A stretch of DNA of 7,564 nt from Spirochaetes bacterium RBG_16_67_19 (GTDB lineage Bacteria > Spirochaetota > Spirochaetia > SZUA-6 > DRHE01), in NCBI GenBank assembly GCA_001829505.1, contig MIBK01000244.1, positions 16,833 through 24,396 on the forward strand, in the 5' to 3' direction. The notes beneath the pieces were generated by a model. It saw nothing but the letters and a program-made list of their open reading frames with translations, had not been told where the DNA came from and ran no database searches. Each line of letters opens with the position of its first letter. Within the stretch, counting starts at the first letter, position 1. A program made the position numbers and the translations under genes. Below are positions 1 through 6,264 of this stretch, in pieces.

Positions 1-120
1 CGGCAGCACCGGCGCAAGACCGCGCTGGCGAATGGCGGCGCAGCAGCGGGAGAGGCCCCTGTGCTGGAAGCCGGGGAGGCGTAAGGGCGACGGCAAGCGG
101 GTGAGTCGGAGAGTTGCGGC

Positions 121-710
121 GTCTGCCTCTCGCAGGGCTGCAGCTTCCGCTCCGGTCACGCCCGGAGGGCACCAGGACGCGGTACGGACGTCCTTTCCGG
201 TGATCTCCGCGGCCGGCACACTGGCGATTAGATAGCTGCCGCAGGCGGAGGGGTGGAGGAGGTCCTCGGCGTAAAGGCCGATTGTTGGGTAAACCTGCAT
301 TTCCAGAGGACTTCCCCCGGACCACTTTTCATACTCGTAGATGTAGCCTCCTTCCTCGGGCGGGTAGGTCTGGAAAAGCGGCGGTTCGGCGCCTGCCAAA
401 CGCGCTTCCTCGGTAAGGCGCACGGCTCCGGACAGGAGCTCTTCCGGCCTTTCCAGCGGTTCATAGGGATGGGCCTGGAGCACGACGATGTTCCACCTCC
501 CTGGTGAATCATCCCCACCGGGCTCCAAGCAAACTCAGCGAACTCCAGTTGATGCCGGAAGTAGGCATCAGGCGTAATTTTGCTGTCGATTTTCAGCGGA
601 ACAACATCCCCCAGGCTCTCGGACATTTGTCCAATCCAGGCCGGCAGGTCGTTCCAGTAGGTAAGGCTGTTGCCGATCAACAGCACCCGCAACGGTTCAG
701 CTTCAAGCAC
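121..710 (-). pseudogene. Decayed SGNH/GDSL hydrolase, paralogue of the gene at 738-1496
   Basis: From a GTG at 710 the reading frame gives RVLLIGNS (block I, Ser nucleophile) and continues to IHQGG near 497. There the match to the upstream paralogue jumps to another frame, starting with WNIVVLQ at 495. This is best explained by loss of one base around 495-500. The second frame carries VVLQAHPYEP, AGAEPPLFQTY, WSGGSPLEM and the Asp/His block EDLLHPS, ending near SWCPPGV and ALREAD. Between SGGSPLEM and IGLY about 30 residues found in the paralogue (its residues 157-192) are missing in frame. The start lacks the paralogue's signal peptide: the GTG frame is closed just upstream by TGA at 729-731, and an ATG at 727 lies in a third frame. 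The frame stays open from 121 to the window edge but shows no further homology. Downstream of, and probably co-transcribed with, the intact copy. A sequencing error could explain the frameshift, but not the deletion and lost signal peptide. Confidence 0.75.
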
Positions 711-737
711 CGTCTTGCTGGTTTCATCTCAATCGCC

Positions 738-1496
738 TTATGGCTGCCCGCAGACCTGCCAGGCCGCTTCGCGCAGCACTCGTGCCTCCTCCTCGCTCAC
801 TCCGATGGGAAACCAGCTGCAGCTGCGCGGGTCCTTCCCCGTCAATACTGTGAATAGCATGCTGGCCATTAAGAAGCTCCCGCAGATGGAAGGATGAACC
901 CGGTCGGGAGAGTACAGCCCGATCTCCGGATGCAGAGCGGATACCAGCTGGAAGGCCTCGCCGATGGGCACGACACGCGCCCGCGCCCGCTCGGCTGCCA
1001 GGCGATAGGCGTCCGCGATTTTCGCCAGCATGGCGGCCGGACTGCCTCCCGACCAGCCTTCCTGGTAGACCGCGCTATCCACAGGAAAGGAATAGGTCTG
1101 CAGAAAGAGGGGCTCCGCTCCTGCCGCTCGCACCTCGTCGGCCAGGCGGCCTGCCCCGAGCAGGAATCCCTCCAGATCGTCCAACGGCTCCAGGGAATGG
1201 CCCTGCAGGATCACGATGTCCCACTGCCCCCTGCGAATCGCGCCCAAGGGGCTCCAGCTTGAATCACGCAGGAGCTGGTCTCGAAAGCGGGCCAGGGCCA
1301 GGGTTTCATCCTTGATCTCCAGCCGGGGGACAACTCCCTCATTGCCGGCCAGCTCGGCCAGCAGCGACGGCATCCGGTTGTGATTGGTGATGCTGTTGCC
1401 GATGAACAGGACCTGTGTTGCAGCCGGCTGTGCGCCGGCTGCGCCGGCGGCGAACAGCGCCGCCAGCAGCGCCAGGGGAAACAGGCGGTTCTTCAT
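738..1496 (-). CDS. Secreted SGNH/GDSL-type hydrolase (DUF4886-like)
   Basis: A 252-residue protein with a signal peptide: MKNR, a hydrophobic core to about residue 18, and a likely cleavage after AGA at residue 22. Block I is FIGNS (Ser35 the probable nucleophile), followed by VILQGHSLEP (residues 95-104) and a C-terminal DRVHPS block in which Asp198 and His201 would complete the catalytic triad. The GNS form of block I and the VxLQ motif resemble the DUF4886 branch of SGNH hydrolases. Family members act as esterases or deacetylases, often on carbohydrate substrates; the substrate here cannot be read from sequence. The start is supported by AGGAGG at 1504-1509, seven bases before ATG, and by a good promoter just upstream. 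A damaged tandem paralogue follows after 27 bp. Divergently oriented from selD. Fold assignment is fairly sure, exact activity is not. Confidence 0.85.
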   Translation of the reverse strand: MKNRLFPLALLAALFAAGAAGAQPAATQVLFIGNSITNHNRMPSLLAELAGNEGVVPRLEIKDETLALARFRDQLLRDSSWSPLGAIRRGQWDIVILQGHSLEPLDDLEGFLLGAGRLADEVRAAGAEPLFLQTYSFPVDSAVYQEGWSGGSPAAMLAKIADAYRLAAERARARVVPIGEAFQLVSALHPEIGLYSPDRVHPSICGSFLMASMLFTVLTGKDPRSCSWFPIGVSEEEARVLREAAWQVCGQP

Positions 1497-1503
1497 CCTC
1501 TTA

Positions 1504-1509
1504 CCTCCT
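1504..1509 (-). promoter_or_regulatory. Shine-Dalgarno site of the SGNH hydrolase gene
   Basis: AGGAGG on the minus strand, 7 nt before the ATG at 1496. This is near-perfect spacing and fixes the start. From the predicted transcription start near 1511 it would sit almost at the 5' end of the message. Confidence 0.8.
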
Positions 1510-1517
1510 GCGATTCA

Positions 1518-1546
1518 ATTCTGTGCATTGGGGTCCTGGATGTCAA
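1518..1546 (-). promoter_or_regulatory. Sigma-70-type promoter for the SGNH hydrolase gene
   Basis: On the minus strand, a perfect -35 TTGACA (1541-1546), a 17-bp spacer and -10 CAGAAT (1518-1523; 4 of 6 to consensus). Transcription would start near 1511, giving a leader of about 15 nt that holds the Shine-Dalgarno site. The stretch is noticeably more AT-rich than its surroundings. Confidence 0.65.
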
Positions 1547-1605
1547 ATATTTAGCAATAGGTTCCAGCCCTGCGGCCGCCGCTTCTCTTTCCGCTCTGCA
1601 TCTGG

Positions 1606-1611
1606 TAACTT
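1606..1611 (+). promoter_or_regulatory. Possible extended -10 element for selD
   Basis: TAACTT preceded by TG with one base between (TGgTAACTT), ending 7 nt before the selD ATG at 1619. No convincing -35 is visible 17 bp upstream and there is no standard Shine-Dalgarno, only a GGGG run at 1612-1615. If used, transcription would start at or next to the ATG, making a leaderless message. The hexamer matches consensus at only 3 of 6 positions, so this is a weak call. Confidence 0.3.
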
Positions 1612-1618
1612 GGGGCCC

Positions 1619-2668
1619 ATGGAGGAGAGGAAGATCTTCCTCACCGCGCTGACCAGCGCCTGCGGGTGAGCGGCCAAGATGGGCCCGGAGGCCCTGGCGC
1701 AGGTACTGCAGCCGTTGCGGGGAATGTTCGCTGAATCGTCTCATCCCGAGGTCCTGGTGGGGCTGGCCGGCGTTGACGACGCGGCCGTCTACCGGGTGGG
1801 GGAGGACTGCGCGGTCATCCAGACCGTGGACTTCTTCCCGCCGGTGGTGGACGACCCCTACGACTTCGGGGCTGTGGCCGCGGCCAATGCCCTGAGCGAC
1901 GTGTACGCCATGGGGGGGGAGGTGCGCCTGGCGCTGAACCTCTGCTGCATCCCCGAGGACCTGCCGGCGGAGGTGACGCGCGAGATCCTGCGCGGGGGAG
2001 CGGAAAAGGTGGCGGAGGCCGGCGGGGTGCTGGCCGGGGGCCACACCGTGACCGACCCGGAGCTGAAGTACGGCCTAGCCGTGATGGGCCTGGTGCATCC
2101 GTCCCGGATCTGGACCAAGGCAGGAGCCGCGCCCGGGGACCTGCTGGTGCTCACCAAGCCCCTGGGCACGGGCCTGACCACCACGGCCCTGAAGCGCAAG
2201 CTGGCCGATTCCGAGCGAATTGCCGACTCGATCCGGAGTATGAAGCTGCTGAGCCGGCGGGCGGCCGCGTTGCTGGCCGGCGCCGGAGGGCGGGCCTGCA
2301 CGGACGTGACCGGTTTCGCGCGGCTGGGCCACGCACTGGAAATGGCCGAGGCGGGGGGGGTGGGCTTCCTCCTGGAGTGGGAGCGGCTGCCCTGGGTTTC
2401 CGGGGCCCTCGAGCTGGCCGCGGCCGGCGGATCGTTTCCCGGAGGCACCGACCGCAACCGGGCTTTCTTCGGCGCGAGCGCGCGCTACTCTCCCTCCCTG
2501 GGGGAAAGCGAGCGCCAGGCTCTGTTCACTCCGGAGACCTCCGGGGGCCTGCTGGCGGCTGTACCGGAAAAGGAGCTGGCGGCGGTCCGGGAGCGCTTCG
2601 CCCGGGAAGCCCAGGGCCTGTGGGTGGTCGGCAGGGTGCGGGCAGGAAAGGGGATCGAAGTCGTATGA
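1619..2668 (+). CDS. selD: Selenide, water dikinase SelD, itself a selenoprotein (Sec at residue 17)
   Basis: SelD makes selenophosphate from selenide and ATP, the selenium donor for selenocysteine and 2-selenouridine synthesis. From the ATG at 1619 the frame reads MEERKIFLTALTSACG, then TGA (1667-1669), then AAKMGPEAL. Aligned to E. coli SelD (GAGCGCK), the TGA falls exactly on catalytic Cys17, and the essential Lys20 is kept at residue 20, so TGA is read as Sec. Full length is 349 residues, normal for the family. Further motifs: GVDDAAVY (51-58), DFFPPVVDDP (71-80), SDVYAMGG (93-100), LAGGHT (138-143), TDVTGF (228-233), PGGTDRN (274-280) and TPETSGGLL. Cys15 also sits two residues before Sec. 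A candidate bSECIS hairpin lies at 1695-1714. The true stop is TGA at 2666-2668, so TGA is both stop and Sec codon here. A caller that takes the first TGA as a stop would start at 1679 and lose the catalytic residues. The gene overlaps the next by ATGA. Confidence 0.95.
1667..1669 (+). other. Recoded TGA = selenocysteine codon of selD
   Basis: In frame with both the upstream peptide MEERKIFLTALTSACG and the rest of SelD, at codon 17, the position of catalytic Cys17 in E. coli SelD. Lys follows three residues later, as in the family. Confidence 0.93.
1695..1714 (+). promoter_or_regulatory. Candidate bacterial SECIS element inside selD
   Basis: RNA hairpin: UGGC/GCCG outer stem with one U-G pair, a bulged A on the 3' side (1710), inner stem GCA/UGC, and apical loop GGUAC (1702-1706). 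The apical loop begins 33 nt after the TGA, within the range described for bSECIS elements. The inner part resembles the E. coli fdhF SECIS, which also has GCA/UGC closing a GGU-containing loop above a single-base bulge. Such hairpins are bound by SelB to deliver Sec-tRNA. Folded by eye only. Confidence 0.6.
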
Positions 2669-3702
2669 ACGGATATGAGAGGGTTCGCGCCGCCGTGGAG
2701 GGGCGCCGCCCGGACCGGGTTCCGGTCATGCTGCACAACTTCCTGATGGCAGCCGAGGAGGCCGGCTACACCCAGGCCCGGTACCGGGTTAGCGCGGCCG
2801 CCATGGCGGACAGCCACGCCCGGGCCGTGGAGCGTTACGGCTACGACGGGGTCATGCTGGAGATGGACACGGCCGTGGTGGCCGGCGCCCTGGGGGTGCC
2901 CGTGGCCTTCCCGGAGGACGAGCCGGCGCGCACGGTGGCCCCGCTGCTGGAGCGCCTGGAGGAGGTAGGGCGCCTGAAGCCGGTCCGCGTGGAGGACTAC
3001 CCCCACATCCGCACCTGCCTGGAGGCGGTGCGCCTGCTGGTGGCGCGCTTCCGGGGGGAGATCTACGTGCGCGGCAACTGCGACCAGGTGGCCCTCTCCC
3101 TGGCCACCATGGTGCGCGGGGCGGCGGAGCTCTACATGGACCTGTGCGAGCCGGAGAAGGAGGGCTGGGTCCACGAGCTTCTGGAGTACTGCAACGGGGC
3201 CGCCCTGCAGTACATCCGCCTCATGGCCCAGACCGGATGCGACATGGTCTCCAACGGCGACAGCCCGGCCGGCCCGGACCTGATCTCCCCCCAGATGTAC
3301 GAGCGCTTCGCCCTGCCCTACGAGAAGCGGGTGGTCGACGAGGCCCACCGCCTGGGCCTGCCCTACGCGCTGCACATCTGCGGGGACACCACCCGGATAT
3401 TGGAAAAGATGATGCGGACCGGGACCGACTGCCTGGAGCTGGACTACAAGACCAATACTGCCGCGGCTCACGCGGCCTTGAAGGACCGGGTCACCCTGAT
3501 CGGCAACATCGACCCCAGCGGCGTGCTGCGCTGGGGCGACGCGGGAAAGGTGGAAGAGGCGGCCCGCGCCCTGTGCCGGGTCTTCGCCGATACCCCGCGC
3601 TTCATCCTGAACGCGGGCTGCGCCATTCCCCAGGGCACCCCCGGAGAGAACATCCACACCCTGATGCGCGTGGCCGCCGAGTTCAGAAGTTCTCCTTCCT
3701 GA
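2665..3702 (+). CDS. URO-D superfamily methyltransferase, MtaA/CmuA-like (corrinoid-type)
   Basis: A 345-residue protein of the uroporphyrinogen decarboxylase fold. It lacks the RQAGR substrate-binding motif expected near the N-terminus of HemE, so it is not the haem-pathway enzyme. It has the zinc-ligand pattern of methylcobamide:CoM-type methyltransferases: His237-x-Cys239 in LHICGDTTRIL and Cys319 in NAGCAIPQGTP, plus LIGNIDPSGVL (278-288) and VSNGDSPAGPDLISP (195-209). Family members move methyl groups between a corrinoid protein and a thiol; the substrate here is unknown. Translation starts at the ATG overlapping the selD stop (ATGA), so the two are very probably coupled in one operon. 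No corrinoid protein or activating enzyme is visible in this window. The last 20 bp overlap the 3' end of the NOX gene on the other strand. Family call is firm; specific function is not. Confidence 0.85.
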   Translation: MNGYERVRAAVEGRRPDRVPVMLHNFLMAAEEAGYTQARYRVSAAAMADSHARAVERYGYDGVMLEMDTAVVAGALGVPVAFPEDEPARTVAPLLERLEEVGRLKPVRVEDYPHIRTCLEAVRLLVARFRGEIYVRGNCDQVALSLATMVRGAAELYMDLCEPEKEGWVHELLEYCNGAALQYIRLMAQTGCDMVSNGDSPAGPDLISPQMYERFALPYEKRVVDEAHRLGLPYALHICGDTTRILEKMMRTGTDCLELDYKTNTAAAHAALKDRVTLIGNIDPSGVLRWGDAGKVEEAARALCRVFADTPRFILNAGCAIPQGTPGENIHTLMRVAAEFRSSPS

Positions 3703-5719
3703 AGCGGAAGCCGCAGGCCCGAGCCGCGAAGCGCACGATCTGGGCCAGCGCGTAGGGCCCACAGAAAAACACGCTGACCGCCCCATAGCCGTGCCGCCGG
3801 GCCAGCTGGGAGAAGATGCTCTCCCAGTCCGGTCGGCCGAAGCTGGTGATGGTCTTCAACCCGGTGGTCAGATCGCGCTGGTCGCGCCGGCCCAGCAGGT
3901 CCATGCCGATCTTCATCAACCCGGAGGTGGCGTCAATGCGCACCCCGGTCAGGTACATGGAAAGCTCCAGGAAATCGCTCATTCCCCGGGTCTCCAGGCG
4001 GGCCAGCAGGTCGGTGAACCACTCGAAGGACTCCTGTCCCGCGTTCAGCCAGTAGAAGTACACCTTCTCCAGGCTCAGGGCCAGGCCGCTCTCCCGCCGC
4101 AGCATCAGGCTGCGCAGGATGGAGGCGAAAGGGGTGACGCCGATGCCGGCGCCGACCAGCACGGCGATGCGAGAGCGGAAGATCTCGTTGCTCGGGGTCC
4201 CGTACGGGCCGTGCAGCAGCACCGGCAGGCGGCGGTCTTCTTCCGGAATCCTGGCGAAGCGTTCGTGCAGCTCCCGCGTCCAGTTGCCCAGCCCGCGGAT
4301 GTGCAGGCCCAGGTGGTCGGCCTGCTCCGGGGCGCTGGAAATGGTGAAGGGATGCCACTCGAAGCGGCTCAGGGCGGGGATCTTGAGGAACAGGAAATCA
4401 CCCGGCCGGAAGGTGAAGCTCCGCGGGCGGTCCAGCTTCAGGTGGGTGACCGTGGAGGGCAGCAGCTGCGCTTCCCGGATATGGGAAACCCGGGACGCCC
4501 GGAAGCGCCGGACGGCAAGCTCCGCGACGAACAGCCCCAGCGGCGCCAAGGCCCACTTCCAGAAGTTGGGGGCGTGCAGCAGGGCCGCGGCGAACCACAC
4601 CAGGTACAGCAGGTGGGAGAAGAAGAACAGCTCGAAGCGGCGGCTGCGCCGGATCGGGTGGGTGGACAGGCTCCACATCAGCAGGAAGGCGGCCAGAAGG
4701 ATCAGGCCGCTCAAGCCGGCCGCGGTGCCGAAAAGGCTGCGGGCCAGCGGCGTTCCCAGGCTGAAGTAGTTGAACAGGTGCGCGGCGGAGTGCAGCAGGG
4801 AGAAGCCCAGCAGCACGTGGCCCAGCGCCTTGTGGATGTCGATGTGCTGGTCCAGAGGCAGCAGGAAGGCCAGGGGGCTGTGCCGCAGGCGGGTCAGCCA
4901 GCCGCGCATCACGGGCAGCAGGATCAATGCCCCGTTGAGGTTCAGGCAGGCCCCCGCCCCGCGGGCGATCTGGATGGCCAGGGGCGCGCCTGCCGCGGCG
5001 TAGGCCTGCATGGCCCGCAGGAACAGGAACAGGTTGGCCGCCAGGTACAGCAGCCCCAGCAGGTAGCGGTTGACCAGGTGGGGCAGCACCCCGAACAGGA
5101 AACCGGAGAGGCGGCGCGGAAGCCCTCTGCTGGTTCGACGCCTCTTGCGGCGTTCCTCCTCCAGACGGAACCAGGGCGCCACGCTCTTGCCCAGCTCATT
5201 GCGGACCAGCGGGAACTCGTCCAGCAGGGCCAGGAACTCTCCGTAGTCGATGCGCCCGTCCCGGTCCCGGTCGGCCCTGGCCAGCAGCGCCGCGCTCAGG
5301 CCGTTCATCTCCCTGGGAGTGAGGCTGATCCGGTTCTGGCGGACGGAGGCCTCCAGCAGGGAGGCCAGGTCCGCCGTCCCGAGAGCGCCGTCCGCGTCCG
5401 CGTCGTGCAGCCGGAACACGAAGGCGAGCCTGGCCTCCTCCTCGGCCAGGACCAGTCGGATGACCGCCAGCCGGAACTCGCTTTCCCCGATGGAAGCCTG
5501 GCTGCCGGGGGAAAGCACACGGAGGATGGCCCCGGCCAGCCTGGGCTCGCGGATGCCCAGCAGCTCCCCGATCTGCGCGGGGCCCATGCGGCGATCGGCG
5601 CCGGCGTGCTCACGAAAAACTGCTCGGACCCGGTTCAGCAGCTCCTGGTCCCGGCGCGTGATGATCTTGCGGCTCCTGCGCCGTTCGATTTGAGACTGCA
5701 CTATGCCGATGTCACGCAC
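3683..5719 (-). CDS. EF-hand NADPH oxidase, NOX5-like
   Basis: Predicted 678-residue membrane flavohaem enzyme moving electrons from NADPH via FAD and two haems across the membrane to O2, giving superoxide. Order: a degenerate EF hand (about 70-81); EF loop D106-x-D108-x-D110-G ending D117; canonical EF loop D150-x-D152-x-D154-G ending E161; a basic stretch (184-205); about six membrane helices (215-402); then an FNR-like reductase. Haem ligand pairs His296/His310 (spacing 14) and His369/His382 (spacing 13) match NOX2 His101/115 and His209/222, with HLFN after the second. FAD motif is HPFTISSAP (456-464); NADPH motifs are HGPYGT (503-508), GAGIGVTPFASIL (523-535) and FCGP (652-655). It ends in KENF, like gp91phox. 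Start chosen: GTG at 5719, with GGGAGG five bases upstream and 16 bp after the preceding stop. ATG at 5752 is an alternative. An ATG at 5845 would run 110 bp into the preceding gene. Probably co-transcribed with the His-rich exported protein. Confidence 0.92.
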   Translation of the reverse strand: MRDIGIVQSQIERRRSRKIITRRDQELLNRVRAVFREHAGADRRMGPAQIGELLGIREPRLAGAILRVLSPGSQASIGESEFRLAVIRLVLAEEEARLAFVFRLHDADADGALGTADLASLLEASVRQNRISLTPREMNGLSAALLARADRDRDGRIDYGEFLALLDEFPLVRNELGKSVAPWFRLEEERRKRRRTSRGLPRRLSGFLFGVLPHLVNRYLLGLLYLAANLFLFLRAMQAYAAAGAPLAIQIARGAGACLNLNGALILLPVMRGWLTRLRHSPLAFLLPLDQHIDIHKALGHVLLGFSLLHSAAHLFNYFSLGTPLARSLFGTAAGLSGLILLAAFLLMWSLSTHPIRRSRRFELFFFSHLLYLVWFAAALLHAPNFWKWALAPLGLFVAELAVRRFRASRVSHIREAQLLPSTVTHLKLDRPRSFTFRPGDFLFLKIPALSRFEWHPFTISSAPEQADHLGLHIRGLGNWTRELHERFARIPEEDRRLPVLLHGPYGTPSNEIFRSRIAVLVGAGIGVTPFASILRSLMLRRESGLALSLEKVYFYWLNAGQESFEWFTDLLARLETRGMSDFLELSMYLTGVRIDATSGLMKIGMDLLGRRDQRDLTTGLKTITSFGRPDWESIFSQLARRHGYGAVSVFFCGPYALAQIVRFAARACGFRFRKENF

Positions 5720-5724
5720 GGGCG

Positions 5725-5730
5725 CCTCCC
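5725..5730 (-). promoter_or_regulatory. Shine-Dalgarno site deciding the NOX start
   Basis: GGGAGG on the minus strand, 5 nt before the GTG at 5719 and just downstream of the stop of the preceding gene (TAG at 5736-5738). The alternative ATG at 5752 has only GGAG at a short 3-nt spacing. Confidence 0.55.
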
Positions 5731-5735
5731 GCGGG

Positions 5736-6221
5736 CTACCGGTATGCGGCATCCGCTCCGTGGTCCGAAAGTTGGGCGCCGAACCAACGGTGCAATGCGG
5801 TGAGCAGGTGCAGGTCGGAGGTGGAAAAAACGATTTGTGCTCCATTGGGCAATGGTTCGAATTCGATATGGATCTCCGCCGCTCCCTCGGTGAGCTCCTT
5901 CACTCCCGGCATCTGGGTGCCATGCAGCGAGGCCGGATCGGAGTAGTTGCCGCTGCTGAAGAGCATGGCCTCATGCTGGAGGTGCATCCGAATCATGGGT
6001 ATCTGATCGCTGTCGGCTTGGTCCCGGATCACCACCTGCTGTATACCGCCGCTTTCCGTCATCTCGAAAACGTGAAGCGTCTTGGCCAGGGAGAAGGGCA
6101 TCACCTGCGCGCCCATGCTGTGGATCATGCCCTGCCGGTCCTGGGAATAGGCAGGAGACGCCAGGAAGGCGCCCGCCAGAACGAAACCGGCCAGAAGACG
6201 GATGAGCCCGGGGATAGTCAT
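5736..6221 (-). CDS. Small exported His-rich protein of unknown function
   Basis: A 161-residue protein with a signal peptide: hydrophobic LIRLLAGFVLAGAFLASPAYS, likely cleaved near residue 26. The mature part holds many histidines in conserved-looking positions: H50 in MPFSLAKTLHVFEMT, H80 and H83 in RMHLQHE, H100 in SDPASLHGTQMPG, H144 in LHRWF and H154 in AQLSDHG. I recognise this as a conserved periplasmic family whose members are sometimes labelled aspartate carbamoyltransferase; nothing in the sequence supports that enzyme activity. The His pattern could bind a metal or haem, which is inference. It ends 16 bp before the preferred start of the NOX gene, so the two are probably one transcript. 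Start: ATG at 6221. A GTG at 6239 is in frame but adds only MVIFVH. There is no Shine-Dalgarno at the ATG, but a TATATT -10-like box ends 7 nt before it. Confidence 0.82.
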   Translation of the reverse strand: MTIPGLIRLLAGFVLAGAFLASPAYSQDRQGMIHSMGAQVMPFSLAKTLHVFEMTESGGIQQVVIRDQADSDQIPMIRMHLQHEAMLFSSGNYSDPASLHGTQMPGVKELTEGAAEIHIEFEPLPNGAQIVFSTSDLHLLTALHRWFGAQLSDHGADAAYR

Positions 6222-6228
6222 GTGTACG

Positions 6229-6234
6229 AATATA
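6229..6234 (-). promoter_or_regulatory. Possible -10 element for the His-rich protein/NOX pair
   Basis: TATATT (5 of 6 to consensus) ending 7 nt before the ATG at 6221, so transcription would start about at the ATG (leaderless). A -35 is poor: CTGCCG at 17-bp spacing, 3 of 6. If real, this gives the pair its own promoter separate from rarD, whose stop lies 43 bp upstream of the ATG. Confidence 0.4.
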
Positions 6235-6264
6235 ACCACGACGGGCCGGGGCGGCAGCAGTTTT

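Noticed and set aside
1679..1681. ATG at 1679 as the selD start
   Set aside because: It would remove the conserved N-terminal motif with the Sec/Cys17 and Lys20 positions; the upstream in-frame peptide clearly belongs to SelD.
1681..1694. GGGCC-CGGA-GGCCC hairpin as the SECIS element
   Set aside because: It is a stable 5-bp stem, but its CGGA tetraloop lacks the GU feature of bSECIS apical loops and lies close to the TGA. The GGUAC hairpin at 1695-1714 fits better, although the two could compete.
2485..3786. Minus-strand open frame of 433 codons opposite selD and the methyltransferase gene
   Set aside because: Low-complexity His/Gly/Ala/Val translation with no domain, and it covers two well-supported genes on the other strand.
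3791..5803. Long plus-strand open frame (670 codons) opposite the NOX gene
   Set aside because: Its translation is rich in Gln, Gly, Ala and Pro with no recognisable motif, and it mirrors a gene with full NOX signatures. It is a high-GC antisense shadow.
5720..5845. Extended NOX start at ATG 5845
   Set aside because: It would overlap the upstream exported-protein gene by 110 bp, and the added residues are that gene's 3' end in another frame. The GTG at 5719 has the better ribosome binding site.
5736..6221. Aspartate carbamoyltransferase label for the His-rich protein
   Set aside because: The protein has a signal peptide, only 161 residues and none of the carbamoyl-phosphate-binding motifs, so the enzyme name is not supported.
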